Assembly (NCBI RefSeq): GCF_010671565.1
Contig: NZ_JAABOQ010000003.1
Coordinates: forward strand, 496,001-560,000
Origin: Spongiivirga citrea
Lineage (GTDB): Bacteria; Bacteroidota; Bacteroidia; Flavobacteriales; Flavobacteriaceae
Reading direction: 5' to 3'
DNA: 64,000 nt
Shown here: piece by piece, positions 29,499 to 38,539 of the stretch
How positions within the stretch are numbered: the stretch's first letter is position 1
Layout: each line of letters starts with the position of its first letter
Made by a program: the position numbers and the translations under genes
Notes under the pieces: model-generated
What the model saw: the letters and a program-made list of their open reading frames with translations, nothing else
Databases searched by the model: none
What the model was told of the DNA's origin: nothing

Positions 29499-29612
29499 TA
29501 ACAAGCCCCCTTCCATTGAGGGAAGGGTTGGGGATGGGTGTTAAACGTAAAAATATTAATTCTCTTAAATGTTACACCCCTCTAAATCTCCTCAAGGAGA
29601 GACCTACTTGTT
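29499..29612. repeat. Flavobacterial palindromic intergenic repeat
   Basis: A left arm around CCCTTCC-ATTGAGGGAAGGG with GGGGATGGGTGTT is followed by a right arm ACACCCCTC...CTCCTCAAGGAGAG. A second copy of the same design is at 37925-38075. The 29256-29652 gap otherwise holds only the promoter and enhancer described separately. The copies are non-coding, MITE-like or REP-like, and of unknown origin. Confidence 0.65.
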
Positions 29613-29652
29613 AAGGACCTTTATCGAGGGAATTGCAATAAAAATTAGATAG

Positions 29653-31020
29653 ATGCAAAAAGCCAAAATCTTAATAATAGACGATAATAAAAGTGTGTTA
29701 AGCGCTTTGGAAATCTTGCTTCAATTTGAGTATGAAAGTGTAGAAGCCATATCTAACCCTAATCAGATATCATCGTATCCTAAATTAGAAGAGTTTGATA
29801 TTGTGCTACTCGACATGAACTTTTCTGCTGGGGTAAATACCGGAAATGAAGGCTTGTTCTGGTTAAAAGAAATCAAGAAAAAAGCACCTTCCACATCTGT
29901 CATTATGATGACGGCATACGGTGCTATTGACCTTGCTGTTACTGCCGTAAAACAAGGTGCGTCCGATTTCATTTTAAAACCTTGGAAAAATGAAAAGTTA
30001 CTCCTTACAATTAAGTCGGCTATCGAGCTTCGTAAATCAAAAAAAGAAGTACAGCAGTTAAAAAGTAGCGAGAAGAATTTAAAACAAGTTATTAATCAGG
30101 ATAAAAACCTAATTGTTGGCAACTCCAAAGCATTACATGATGTGCTTAATCTTGTAAGAAAAGTTGCAAAAACCGATGTCAATGTTTTGATTACAGGTGA
30201 AAACGGTACAGGTAAAGAACTTATTGCTCGTGAACTTCATAGAGCATCAACCCGACAAAATGAAGTATTTATTGGCGTTGATATGGGATCAATTTCCGAA
30301 ACGCTTTTTGAAAGCGAACTATTTGGTCATACCAAAGGCTCATTTACCGATGCCAAAGAAGATCGCGCTGGGAAGTTTGAAGCAGCCAATTCAGGAACCT
30401 TGTTCCTCGACGAAATGGGAAACCTTTCGTTACAAACACAAGCTAAGTTGTTGTCTGCAATTCAAAATAGATCAATAGTTCGGGTTGGGTCCAACAAAAA
30501 CATTCCTGTTGATATTAGATTAGTTTGTGCTACCAACTGTAACCTTCCCGAAATGGTCGCAAATGGTATTTTTAGAGAGGATTTATTGTATCGTATTAAT
30601 ACGATTCATATTGAAGTCCCTTCTCTACGAGAGCGTGAAAATGATGTCATTGTTTTAGCAGAGTTCTTCTTGGATAAGTTTAGCAACAAATACGGCAAAC
30701 CGCAGCTAAGAATGAATCAATCAGCACAAGAAAAGTTACTTAACTATCGTTGGCCTGGTAATGTTCGAGAACTGCAACATACTATGGAACGTGCTGTAAT
30801 TCTATCTGATGGAAATGTGCTGAAACCAGAAGACTTTCTCCTAACTCCATCTAACAATAATATGCCCGATAACAGCCTCGCCACTTTGGATGAGATGGAA
30901 AAACAAATGGTAAAAAATGCCCTTCAAAAACATGATGGTAATTATAGCGCTGCCGCTGAACAATTAGGAGTTTCAAGACAAACCTTGTATAACAAACTTA
31001 AAAAATGGGGAATGTCATGA
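29653..31020 (+). CDS. NtrC-family sigma-54-dependent response regulator
   Basis: A 455-residue bacterial enhancer-binding protein. The receiver domain has its phosphoacceptor at Asp54 (VLLDMN). The AAA+ ATPase has Walker A GENGTGKE (182-189), a GAFTGA-type sigma-54 loop written GSFTDA (229-234) and the GTLFLDEMGN Walker B region. A C-terminal Fis-type helix-turn-helix is present (GNYSAAAEQLGVSRQTLYNK). It is divergent from the export operon and followed by its kinase with a short overlap. The tandem dyads at 29364-29402 and 5488-5526 are its most plausible targets, giving activation of the exporter in response to the kinase. Confidence 0.95.
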   Translation: MQKAKILIIDDNKSVLSALEILLQFEYESVEAISNPNQISSYPKLEEFDIVLLDMNFSAGVNTGNEGLFWLKEIKKKAPSTSVIMMTAYGAIDLAVTAVKQGASDFILKPWKNEKLLLTIKSAIELRKSKKEVQQLKSSEKNLKQVINQDKNLIVGNSKALHDVLNLVRKVAKTDVNVLITGENGTGKELIARELHRASTRQNEVFIGVDMGSISETLFESELFGHTKGSFTDAKEDRAGKFEAANSGTLFLDEMGNLSLQTQAKLLSAIQNRSIVRVGSNKNIPVDIRLVCATNCNLPEMVANGIFREDLLYRINTIHIEVPSLRERENDVIVLAEFFLDKFSNKYGKPQLRMNQSAQEKLLNYRWPGNVRELQHTMERAVILSDGNVLKPEDFLLTPSNNNMPDNSLATLDEMEKQMVKNALQKHDGNYSAAAEQLGVSRQTLYNKLKKWGMS

Positions 31021-32366
31021 TCGGAAAAAACTTTTATACACAAATTACATTCAGAGTACTATTTATGGTAGCGACTATATTTTTCGCCGCCTATTTTTTT
31101 AATAAAGCGGAGTACCTATTTCTAGCAATATTGTTGACCATTGTAGTAGTACAAACTGTATCACTCATTAAATATATTGATAGCACCAATCGTAAAATAG
31201 CCTACTTTTTTAATGCAATTAAAAACGAGGATTTCACGCTTAAATTTCCAGATCAAAAAAACGTTACCAGCTTCAAAGAACTAAACAAAAGTATTAACCG
31301 GCTTAATGCATTGGTACAAGAAGTTCATATTAAAAAACAAGAGCAAGAACAGTATTATTTAGAAATCTTAAAGCAAGCGCAAATAGGAGTACTAACTCAT
31401 AATAAAAAAGGACACATTATGTTTGTAAATCCTCGGGTGGAACAGCTTTTAAATTACACTCCTTTAAATCATATAAAACAGCTTAAAAAAGTAGATAATG
31501 AACTATATGAGCTGTTTGACGAAATGAAACCTTTTGAGCGAAAGTTGTTTCAACTTACCAATGAACGTGAAACTGTTCAATTAGCAATTAAATCAACCGA
31601 AATTAACTTAAACAAAGAGGTTCTTCGCTTGATTACCGTTCAGGATATTAAAAGTGAATTAGAAGAAAAAGAAACGGACTCGTGGATAAAATTAATTCGT
31701 GTATTGACTCATGAGATCATGAATACCGTAGCGCCAATTACCTCGATATCAGAATCTATCCTAAGCTATTATAAAGAAGGAGAGGATGCAACGACCATTG
31801 AGAATTTTGATCAGACCAAATTAAATAACACTGCAAAAGGGTTACAGGTAATTAAAGATCAAGGAAATGATTTAATGAACTTTGTACAGTCATATCGAAG
31901 CTTTTTAAGTGTCCCAAAACCTGACAAAAAGATCATTTTAGTAAAAGATTTGCTTGAGCGAATTAAAATGCTTGCCATACAAGAAGTTGGTTTTGATAAC
32001 GATGCCTGTACAATTACCAATCATCATCCGGAATTAGAGCTTTTTGCTGATGAAAAACAACTCTCCCAGGTGCTTCTAAATCTTTGTAAAAACGCCATTC
32101 AATCAATGTTAGCAACCGAAAATGCTCAACTTCATATTGAATCGGGAATGAGTAGCGAAGGCTATAAATTTATTGCTATTAAAGACAACGGTCCGGGAAT
32201 TCCTCAAGATGTTTTAGATCAAATTTTTATTCCATTTTTTACGACAAAGGAACAAGGAACGGGTATTGGTCTTAGTCTTTCAAAACAAATTATGCAGTTA
32301 CATGGCGGGAGTCTAAACGTATACTCTATTCCAAATAAGGAAACTGTATTCAGGCTTGTTTTTTAA
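31017..32366 (+). CDS. Sensor histidine kinase paired with the sigma-54 regulator
   Basis: A membrane-bound kinase with two N-terminal helices (about residues 10-52), a HAMP/PAS-like linker, a dimerisation segment VLTHEIMNTVAP carrying the phosphoacceptor histidine, and an HATPase domain (NLCKNAIQSM, DNGPGIP, TKEQGTGIGLSLSKQI). I take the ATG at 31017, which overlaps the regulator's stop as ATGA. An ATG at 31005 would add four residues. The short loop between the helices suggests it senses the membrane or its lipids, not a large periplasmic ligand. It is of the NtrB/ZraS-like group that works with sigma-54 activators. Confidence 0.94.
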   Translation: MIGKNFYTQITFRVLFMVATIFFAAYFFNKAEYLFLAILLTIVVVQTVSLIKYIDSTNRKIAYFFNAIKNEDFTLKFPDQKNVTSFKELNKSINRLNALVQEVHIKKQEQEQYYLEILKQAQIGVLTHNKKGHIMFVNPRVEQLLNYTPLNHIKQLKKVDNELYELFDEMKPFERKLFQLTNERETVQLAIKSTEINLNKEVLRLITVQDIKSELEEKETDSWIKLIRVLTHEIMNTVAPITSISESILSYYKEGEDATTIENFDQTKLNNTAKGLQVIKDQGNDLMNFVQSYRSFLSVPKPDKKIILVKDLLERIKMLAIQEVGFDNDACTITNHHPELELFADEKQLSQVLLNLCKNAIQSMLATENAQLHIESGMSSEGYKFIAIKDNGPGIPQDVLDQIFIPFFTTKEQGTGIGLSLSKQIMQLHGGSLNVYSIPNKETVFRLVF

Positions 32367-32378
32367 ATGAAAAAAGAA

Positions 32379-32413
32379 AACGCCAACTATAGCTAGTTGG
32401 CGTTCTTATTTTT
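32379..32413. terminator. Bidirectional intrinsic terminator
   Basis: AACGCCAACTA (32379-32389) pairs perfectly with TAGTTGGCGTT (32394-32404) around the tetraloop TAGC. T-rich sequence follows on the plus strand, and an A-rich run precedes the stem so that the minus strand is served too. It separates the kinase gene from the converging WYL gene. Confidence 0.85.
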
Positions 32414-32505
32414 GTACATCATGTAGGTTAAGATCCGTAAGAGTTTTATATACGATTGAAATTGACCTTTGGATTCTATGTTTTCAGGATTTATAAAAAA
32501 TCTTC

Positions 32506-33522
32506 TTAATCAACTTCATATTGCCCCAAAGCTCGCTCCAACTTCTTTCTAATTCGCTTTCGTAATTGCTTAGGCTCCAATACTTCAATACTATCACCAA
32601 AGCCAAGAATTAATCGCTCTAGCTCGAAATTAAGATGGACTTTCATCTTGAAAATCATTCCATTATCCGAAGCTCGTTCCACTAATTCTTGCGAGCTATG
32701 AAATGGTTTTGTCAACACATATGGAGCATTCTTATGATCTACTTTGATGATCACTTCTTGCAGTTGTTCTTCATTAAGAACAGTTACACCAATAGTATTT
32801 TCGTAAAAAGTATCTCCATCAAAATCTTCGTTTAAAAATGGAATTTCAAGATCATAGTCAATTGAAATTATTCGGTCTAAAGCCAATGTGATAATAGGTT
32901 TGTTTGCGGCGTTTTTTCCAACCAAAAACCATCGATTATTAAACTCCTTTAAAATAAAAGGATGGAATACTAAAATAGACGGATGTCTTGCCTTGAAAGA
33001 TTGATATGAAACTTTGAGCACAAGCTTTTTCAAAATGGCCTGATACAAAACATCTAAATGTTCCAATCCCTTTAAGCCATCATTCTTATCTAAATGAATG
33101 ATTGAAGATTGATGCGTTTTTTCTGTATACACCTTATCCTCCAGTCGTTGAATGATTCCGCCTAACTCCGAAAACAAGGAAAAATCTTTGAACTGTTTAA
33201 GCATTTCTACCGTTTCTGACAGCACATTCATGTCGTTTTCTGTGATAGGGATATCAGTTATTGAATACTCTGGATCTTCATAGCGATAGTACTTTTTTCG
33301 GTATACTTCAATAGGAGCGTTATAGCCCAATTTGTCACTTCGCATTAGCTGAATATCTAGTTGAACGGTACGTTTACTCACATTTATTTCACGCCCTTCG
33401 TATTCATATAAGGCATCAGAACAAGCGGTGATTAAATCATCTAAAGTCCACTTTCGATAGCCATTTTGTAAGCATTTATCAATGGTCTTGTAGCGGATTA
33501 ATGCATTTTTATTTAATGCCAT
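32506..33522 (-). CDS. WYL-domain helix-turn-helix regulator
   Basis: A 338-residue regulator: an N-terminal HTH region (about residues 15-75, with RTVQLDIQLMRSD) and a central WYL domain (about 150-225, with LVLKVSYQSF...HPFILKEFNNRWFLVG) followed by the usual C-terminal extension (FHSSQELVERA...). WYL proteins bind nucleic-acid or nucleotide ligands and often control phage-defence and RNA-repair genes. The gene follows the HD-domain gene with no spacer and is divergent from barstar-rtcB. The palindrome at 34158-34176 in the shared promoter, with a near-identical copy at 38101-38119, is the likely operator. Confidence 0.9.
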   Translation of the reverse strand: MALNKNALIRYKTIDKCLQNGYRKWTLDDLITACSDALYEYEGREINVSKRTVQLDIQLMRSDKLGYNAPIEVYRKKYYRYEDPEYSITDIPITENDMNVLSETVEMLKQFKDFSLFSELGGIIQRLEDKVYTEKTHQSSIIHLDKNDGLKGLEHLDVLYQAILKKLVLKVSYQSFKARHPSILVFHPFILKEFNNRWFLVGKNAANKPIITLALDRIISIDYDLEIPFLNEDFDGDTFYENTIGVTVLNEEQLQEVIIKVDHKNAPYVLTKPFHSSQELVERASDNGMIFKMKVHLNFELERLILGFGDSIEVLEPKQLRKRIRKKLERALGQYEVD

Positions 33523-34137
33523 TTATAGGGTGTTTAATTCTTGATTGAGGTTAACTTTTGCTTGTTCTTCATATTTAGAAATGAACATTTCGGTTTGATA
33601 AATCTGTTGCTTTTCTAAAAACTGTTTTAATACTCTTTTCCTTCCTTTTCGGTATAAAGGCATTGGTACCATTGAATATTCCTTACGGATTTTATTGGCA
33701 TATTTGTTATATACTTCTGCTGACTGCCCTAAAATTGCAAGATCAAAATCAATCATATAGGCTTCGTCATTGGTTTTGGCTTCATGAGTTTTAGTGCTGA
33801 GTATTAAATTATAAATTCGACCGACTCCCGTGGAATAATGGAGGCTACGTCTAAGAATTTGCTCAGCTTTTTCAGCGCTTTTTAGCTCATTATCCTTTTT
33901 CCAGATATTGTAAACGATGTCATGATAAAAAATCGCCCATTGAAGCTCTTCCTGGTGTTCTATCTCATTTTTATAGATTTCATAGTAAGAAAACAACTCG
34001 CTTAAATGGTCTAGATTATGGTATTTTCTGAAAGCTTCGGTATATGCTAGCTTTAGTTCATTCCATAGCTTAGTTATTAGATCGTCTGGCACATTACTAT
34101 TAAAAAGCAATGAATAATATCTATCTTTTAAATCCAT
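33523..34137 (-). CDS. HD-superfamily metal-dependent phosphohydrolase
   Basis: A 204-residue predicted phosphohydrolase. Metal ligands are visible in YHNLDHL (about residues 39-45), FYHDIVY (the HD pair, about 70) and IDFDLAILG (about 128-136). No membrane segment or signal is seen. It is the first gene of the operon with the WYL regulator. Related HD proteins act on nucleotides or phosphorylated RNA ends. In this setting an activity on damaged RNA ends or on a signalling nucleotide is possible but only inferred. Confidence 0.85.
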   Translation of the reverse strand: MDLKDRYYSLLFNSNVPDDLITKLWNELKLAYTEAFRKYHNLDHLSELFSYYEIYKNEIEHQEELQWAIFYHDIVYNIWKKDNELKSAEKAEQILRRSLHYSTGVGRIYNLILSTKTHEAKTNDEAYMIDFDLAILGQSAEVYNKYANKIRKEYSMVPMPLYRKGRKRVLKQFLEKQQIYQTEMFISKYEEQAKVNLNQELNTL

Positions 34138-34157
34138 AAGAAAGAGCTTTGCTTAAC

Positions 34158-34176
34158 TACGCAAAATTATTGCGTA
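34158..34176. promoter_or_regulatory. Palindromic operator in the WYL/RtcB divergent promoter
   Basis: TACGCAAAATTATTGCGTA has 7-bp arms TACGCAA/TTGCGTA around a 5-bp centre. A copy with one mismatch in 19 is at 38101-38119. Ten bp downstream on the plus strand is AACATTTG (34186-34193), one base from the Bacteroidota -7 consensus TAnnTTTG and placed to serve the barstar-rtcB operon. The operator would cover the -33 region of that promoter. The WYL protein encoded on the other side is the natural candidate binder. Confidence 0.75.
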
Positions 34177-34238
34177 CATAAAGATAACATTTGTATCGGA
34201 ATTATAAATAAGTCGATTAAAAAGACTTTAAAAGCAGT

Positions 34239-34266
34239 GTCTCGCCGAACAGGGAGTCGGCGGGAC
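34239..34266 (+). other. Leader hairpin of the barstar-rtcB operon
   Basis: GTCTCGCCGA (34239-34248) can pair with TCGGCGGGAC (34257-34266) over ten positions (one G-T), loop ACAGGGAG. It lies in the expected 5' leader, about 50 nt before the barstar start. There is no T-run, so it is not an intrinsic terminator. A post-transcriptional role is possible. Confidence 0.5.
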
Positions 34267-34319
34267 TTATATAAATTATCCTTAGAATAATACAGTAGAT
34301 AAGCCATTAATGAAATTCA

Positions 34320-36202
<1,883 letters not shown>

Positions 36203-36224
36203 TTGCATATTTGCACCAGCAAAA

Positions 36225-36338
36225 ATGAAAACAATACAATTACATAGCATTGAACGAAAGGCCTATTGCTTGAACGATTTTCCGTCGGTATTTACTGATG
36301 GGTTAGGACGTTATGTAACCGTATTGGAGTGTAGTTAA
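36225..36338 (+). CDS. Small hypothetical protein downstream of rtcB
   Basis: A possible 37-residue reading frame beginning MKTIQLHSIERKAYCLNDF and ending VLECS, 22 bp after rtcB. A -7-like CATATTTG lies at 36207-36214, so it may have its own promoter as well as rtcB read-through. A strong terminator follows at 36370. I recognise no family. It could be a genuine small protein or the remnant of a longer gene. Confidence 0.35.
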   Translation: MKTIQLHSIERKAYCLNDFPSVFTDGLGRYVTVLECS

Positions 36339-36369
36339 ATACAATGTAAACCAACCATTATAGTTGCAA

Positions 36370-36397
36370 AGCGTCCAAGAAATTGGGCGCTTTTTTT
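36370..36397 (+). terminator. Intrinsic terminator of the barstar-rtcB operon
   Basis: AGCGTCCAA (36370-36378) pairs with TTGGGCGCT (36383-36391) with one G-T pair and a GAAA tetraloop, followed by seven Ts. Confidence 0.9.
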
Positions 36398-36404
36398 GTT
36401 TTTA

Positions 36405-36540
36405 GCACAGTGTCACTTCGAGTGATCCCGATGGTAATCGGGATAGTATCGAGAAGCTTGGTTCAGACGAAAGGTTCTCGATACAGTTTTTCATTCGTAC
36501 CTCTGAAAAACCACTCGAACTGACATTTGTCTGAGGCAAC
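36405..36540. repeat. Flavobacterial palindromic repeat (TGTCA-CTCGA type)
   Basis: A nested imperfect palindrome: GTGTCACTTCGAGTG at the left is mirrored by CACTCGAACTGACA at the right, with inner CCCGATGGTAATCGGG and TATCGAGAAG/TTCTCGATA arms. Elements of this kind are, from memory, common between genes in Flavobacteriaceae. Non-coding. Confidence 0.65.
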
Positions 36541-36802
36541 AAAAAGAGAATTAAGAATGATAAAATGAAGGGATTCCCTCCTTGACTAGAATAAAATGAA
36601 AATAAAACGAGTTATCTGAAGCGTAATTTAAAACATAAACAAAAAGGCTTTTGCATAGTCAATTAATTGATGATCAAAACAATACCAAAAAAGCCAATAT
36701 CTGCTGAAAAGCGGACAGGGATTCTATTATCTAAATTTAACATAACTAATTGATTATCAATAAATTAAATTCAAATTTTATTTGAATAATTAAAAAATGC
36801 AT

Positions 36803-36986
36803 TTCATATTTGCACCGTTGAAAATTCAACAAAAAACAAATAGTAATTAATAACGAAGTAATGCGATTTTATCACATACAAGAAAATGACAAAACGTCAA
36901 GATCGATACTTCGGCATCTTCCATAACCAGAATCTCTGGTAATAGAAAGTCCGAAGTGTTCCAAGCGAATGTTTCGGACTTTTTTA
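36803..36986 (+). promoter_or_regulatory. Short attenuator-like transcription unit
   Basis: A -7-like CATATTTG (36805-36812) is followed by a leader with two overlapping mini-ORFs, a small stem ACCAGA-ATC-TCTGGT (36926-36940) and a perfect 10-bp terminator stem AAAGTCCGAA/TTCGGACTTT (36946-36955 with 36973-36982) ending in a T-run. The order promoter, short coding leader, small hairpin, terminator is that of a translation-controlled attenuator. The next gene on this strand is the TPR gene, 250 bp on. The rest of 36541-37238 shows no gene. The section 36600-36800 is AT-rich and featureless apart from this. Confidence 0.55.
36861..36926 (+). CDS. Putative leader peptide
   Basis: A 21-codon frame, MRFYHIQENDKTSRSILRHL plus one Pro, whose stop lies at the foot of the ACCAGA/TCTGGT stem. 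An alternative 18-codon frame (MTKRQDRYFGIFHNQNLW, 36886-36942) ends inside the same stem. Neither shows a run of one amino acid, so a specific amino-acid sensor is not indicated. If translated, it would report general ribosome progress. Confidence 0.3.
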   Translation: MRFYHIQENDKTSRSILRHLP

Positions 36987-37238
36987 TGTCCTTTTTGAAC
37001 ATAATTCATTTCTGAAACTTATACTAAGTCGACCGAAATATTGCGCCAATCTGCTTGTTCATTTTTCCCTATTCTTCTTTGAAGAAAATTTCCGTAGCTA
37101 ATGCTATGCAAACGTTCTTCGGCATCGAATAAGAAAAAAGCAACTGCGCATCTTTAACGTAAGATTTCAATCAACTTAGTATTAAAAGAAATTAAAGGGA
37201 ATAAATCCGTGTGGTTACTTCCCGCAAGAAGAACAAAA

Positions 37239-37760
37239 ATGGAAAATTTAATACATAACCCATATTTATTTAAGGCGTTAGCAGCCTACCCTTACGATCT
37301 AGAGGAAACCATGGAAGCATTAAACTATGCGTTGTCCTATGACGATCAAAATGTACAAGCACTTTGCTTGTTGGGTAAAGTCTATGCATACCACTTAAAT
37401 GAATATGAACAAGCAAAATCATGCTTTGAAAAAGCCATGGCGAGCAACCTAGAAATTCCAAGTATTTATCCGGATTATCTATACACCTTAATCCGCAATG
37501 AAGATTTGAAAGAGGCTCAAAGGCTACTAGACTTTGCGATGAAAATCAAAGGGGTTGACAAAGTTTACTTAATGTTGATACAAGGCCAGCTTTTTGAAGT
37601 GCAAAAGCAATTTAAACTCGCCTTGGTACAGTTTAAAAAGACTAAAAAGTCAGCTTTAAACAACAACTTTAAGCGATTTGTCAATGATGAGATAAGCCGT
37701 GTGAAGGAGAAGTTAGGGGCTAAGAAAAAAAGGAAGCGCAGAAAGAAGAAAAAGAAGTGA
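37239..37760 (+). CDS. TPR-repeat protein with a highly basic tail
   Basis: A 173-residue protein starting MENLIHNPYLF; I prefer this start over 37209 because it follows an A-rich stretch and begins the helical region. Residues 10-150 form helical pairs of the TPR type (NVQALCLLGKVYAYHLNEYE, then two or three weaker repeats ending in FKLALVQFKKTKKS). The last 14 residues are GAKKKRKRRKKKKK, a likely nucleic-acid-binding tail. It ends five bases before the first tRNA-like sequence and should be cotranscribed with it. RNA binding or presentation of the tRNA-like RNAs is a guess from this position. Confidence 0.75.
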   Translation: MENLIHNPYLFKALAAYPYDLEETMEALNYALSYDDQNVQALCLLGKVYAYHLNEYEQAKSCFEKAMASNLEIPSIYPDYLYTLIRNEDLKEAQRLLDFAMKIKGVDKVYLMLIQGQLFEVQKQFKLALVQFKKTKKSALNNNFKRFVNDEISRVKEKLGAKKKRKRRKKKKK

Positions 37761-37765
37761 TTCTT

Positions 37766-37837
37766 AGACCAGTGTTGTAATTGGTAGCATACAGGAATTT
37801 GACTCCTGAGGTATGGGTTCGAGTCCTATCAGGTTTT
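37766..37837 (+). ncRNA. Degenerate tRNA-like element 1 (Gln-UUG-like)
   Basis: D-arm region TTGTAATTGGTAGCA resembles Bacteroidota tRNA-Gln. The anticodon arm CAGGA-ATTTGAC-TCCTG is perfect and shows UUG. The T-arm ATGGG-TTCGAGT-CCTAT is canonical with one G-T pair. The acceptor AGACCAG/CAGGTTT has one mismatch and one G-T, and no CCA is encoded. It is too irregular for a standard tRNA gene and starts five bases after the TPR stop codon. Confidence 0.6.
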
Positions 37838-37843
37838 CTTCAT

Positions 37844-37918
37844 GGTGTCTATAGTGTACTGGCTAGCTCAAGGGGTATATCCTCTAAGATGAACGGGTTC
37901 GATTCCCCATAGACGCCC
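37844..37918 (+). ncRNA. Degenerate tRNA-like element 2
   Basis: Acceptor strands GGTGTCTA (37844-37851) and TAGACGCC (37910-37917) pair over eight positions. A GG-containing D-loop and the T-loop TTCGATT are present. The T-stem, however, has only three good pairs, and the anticodon stem AGGGG/CCTCT closes a five-base loop TATAT (or a four-pair stem with loop GTATATC). A decoding role looks impossible in this form. Confidence 0.55.
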
Positions 37919-37924
37919 TATATC

Positions 37925-38075
37925 AAGCTAACTTGCTCCCTTCCCTTGAGGGAAGGGCCGGAGATGGGTGTTAGTATTATCGAATAATAATGTCAAGTTA
38001 GAAAACCTGGTCTTATTTACTAAAGAACACCCCTCTATCCCGATAGCTATCGGGACACCTCAAGGGGAGACTTCA
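37925..38075. repeat. Flavobacterial palindromic intergenic repeat (second copy)
   Basis: The left arm CCCTTCCCTTGAGGGAAGGG with GAGATGGGTGTT and the right arm AACACCCCTC...CCTCAAGGGGAG are of the same design as 29499-29612. An inner CCCGATAGCTATCGGG palindrome is included. It separates tRNA-like elements 1-2 from the next promoter and may act as a transcript boundary. Confidence 0.65.
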
Positions 38076-38100
38076 TAAAAAGGAAAGAAACAAAATTTAC

Positions 38101-38119
38101 TACGCATAATTATTGCGTA
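38101..38119. promoter_or_regulatory. Second copy of the WYL/RtcB palindromic operator
   Basis: TACGCATAATTATTGCGTA matches 34158-34176 at 18 of 19 positions. Ten bp downstream is GAGGTTTG (38129-38136), in the same position as AACATTTG at the first copy. This predicts a transcript starting near 38143 that runs through the structured leader and tRNA-like elements 3-5 into the slipin gene, under the same control as barstar-rtcB. Confidence 0.75.
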
Positions 38120-38142
38120 GTTGATGTAGAGGTTTGTGGTGT

Positions 38143-38390
38143 TGTTAGGGTAAACCCCAGCTGAAAAGGGTTTACTAGGAGTTCCCTGCAGCAACGAGGC
38201 GTGTTGCAGGGATTTTGAAAAGAGTTCTTTGAATAAAATAATGAGATTTCTACTAGTGTAGAAATAAATATCGTGTAAAACGTGAAGAGATTTACGCTTT
38301 CGCGGAAATTATCAAGTTAAGTCTAGTTAGGTGTTTCTGTATAGCACCGATGTATAAAACATTGCGGTTTCGTATGATGGTTTTATGTAC
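38143..38390 (+). ncRNA. Structured 5' leader with strong hairpins
   Basis: The expected start of the slipin transcript folds into a series of stems: GTAAACCC/GGGTTTAC (38150-38157 with 38168-38175); TCCCTGCA/TGCAGGGA (38183-38190 with 38205-38212), extendable by three pairs; ATTTCTAC-TAGT-GTAGAAAT (38246-38265); and an imperfect long stem around 38350-38390. None is followed by a T-run, so they are not terminators. No convincing coding frame is present. Confidence 0.55.
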
Positions 38391-38397
38391 AACGAGG

Positions 38398-38467
38398 CTT
38401 GATACCGTGACTGTTTAACAAACGGTCATTTAACCAATGGGTCGTGGGTTCGAATCCCACTCTCAAG
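38398..38467 (+). ncRNA. Degenerate tRNA-like element 3
   Basis: CTTGA (38398-38402) pairs with TCAAG (38463-38467) as a short acceptor. There is a CCGT/ACGG D-stem-like pair, an anticodon-like stem TCAT-TTAACCA-ATGG, and a perfect T-arm GTGGG-TTCGAAT-CCCAC. The acceptor 3' strand TCTCAA can alternatively pair with TTGAGA of the next element over six perfect pairs with a GAAA loop. Confidence 0.6.
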
Positions 38468-38470
38468 AAA

Positions 38471-38535
38471 TTGAGATAATTCAGTCTGGTTAGAACAATT
38501 GGCATGCACAGGTTCGAATCCTGTCAAAGCAACCA
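38471..38535 (+). ncRNA. Degenerate tRNA-like element 4, without anticodon arm
   Basis: A clear D-arm TTCAGTCTGGTTAGAA and a perfect T-arm ACAGG-TTCGAAT-CCTGT (38508-38524) are separated by only about 15 bases, leaving no room for an anticodon arm. The 3' end CAAAGCA-A-CCA is tRNA-like, including an encoded CCA (38533-38535). Its 5' strand does not pair with this 3' strand, but CAAAGC pairs perfectly with GCTTTG (38540-38545) at the start of element 5. Confidence 0.6.
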
Positions 38536-38539
38536 TTTC

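Noticed and set aside
38246-38265. A CRISPR array of the Cas12a type.
   Set aside because: Only one hairpin, no repeated unit, no spacers and no cas gene in the window. Reported only as a resemblance.
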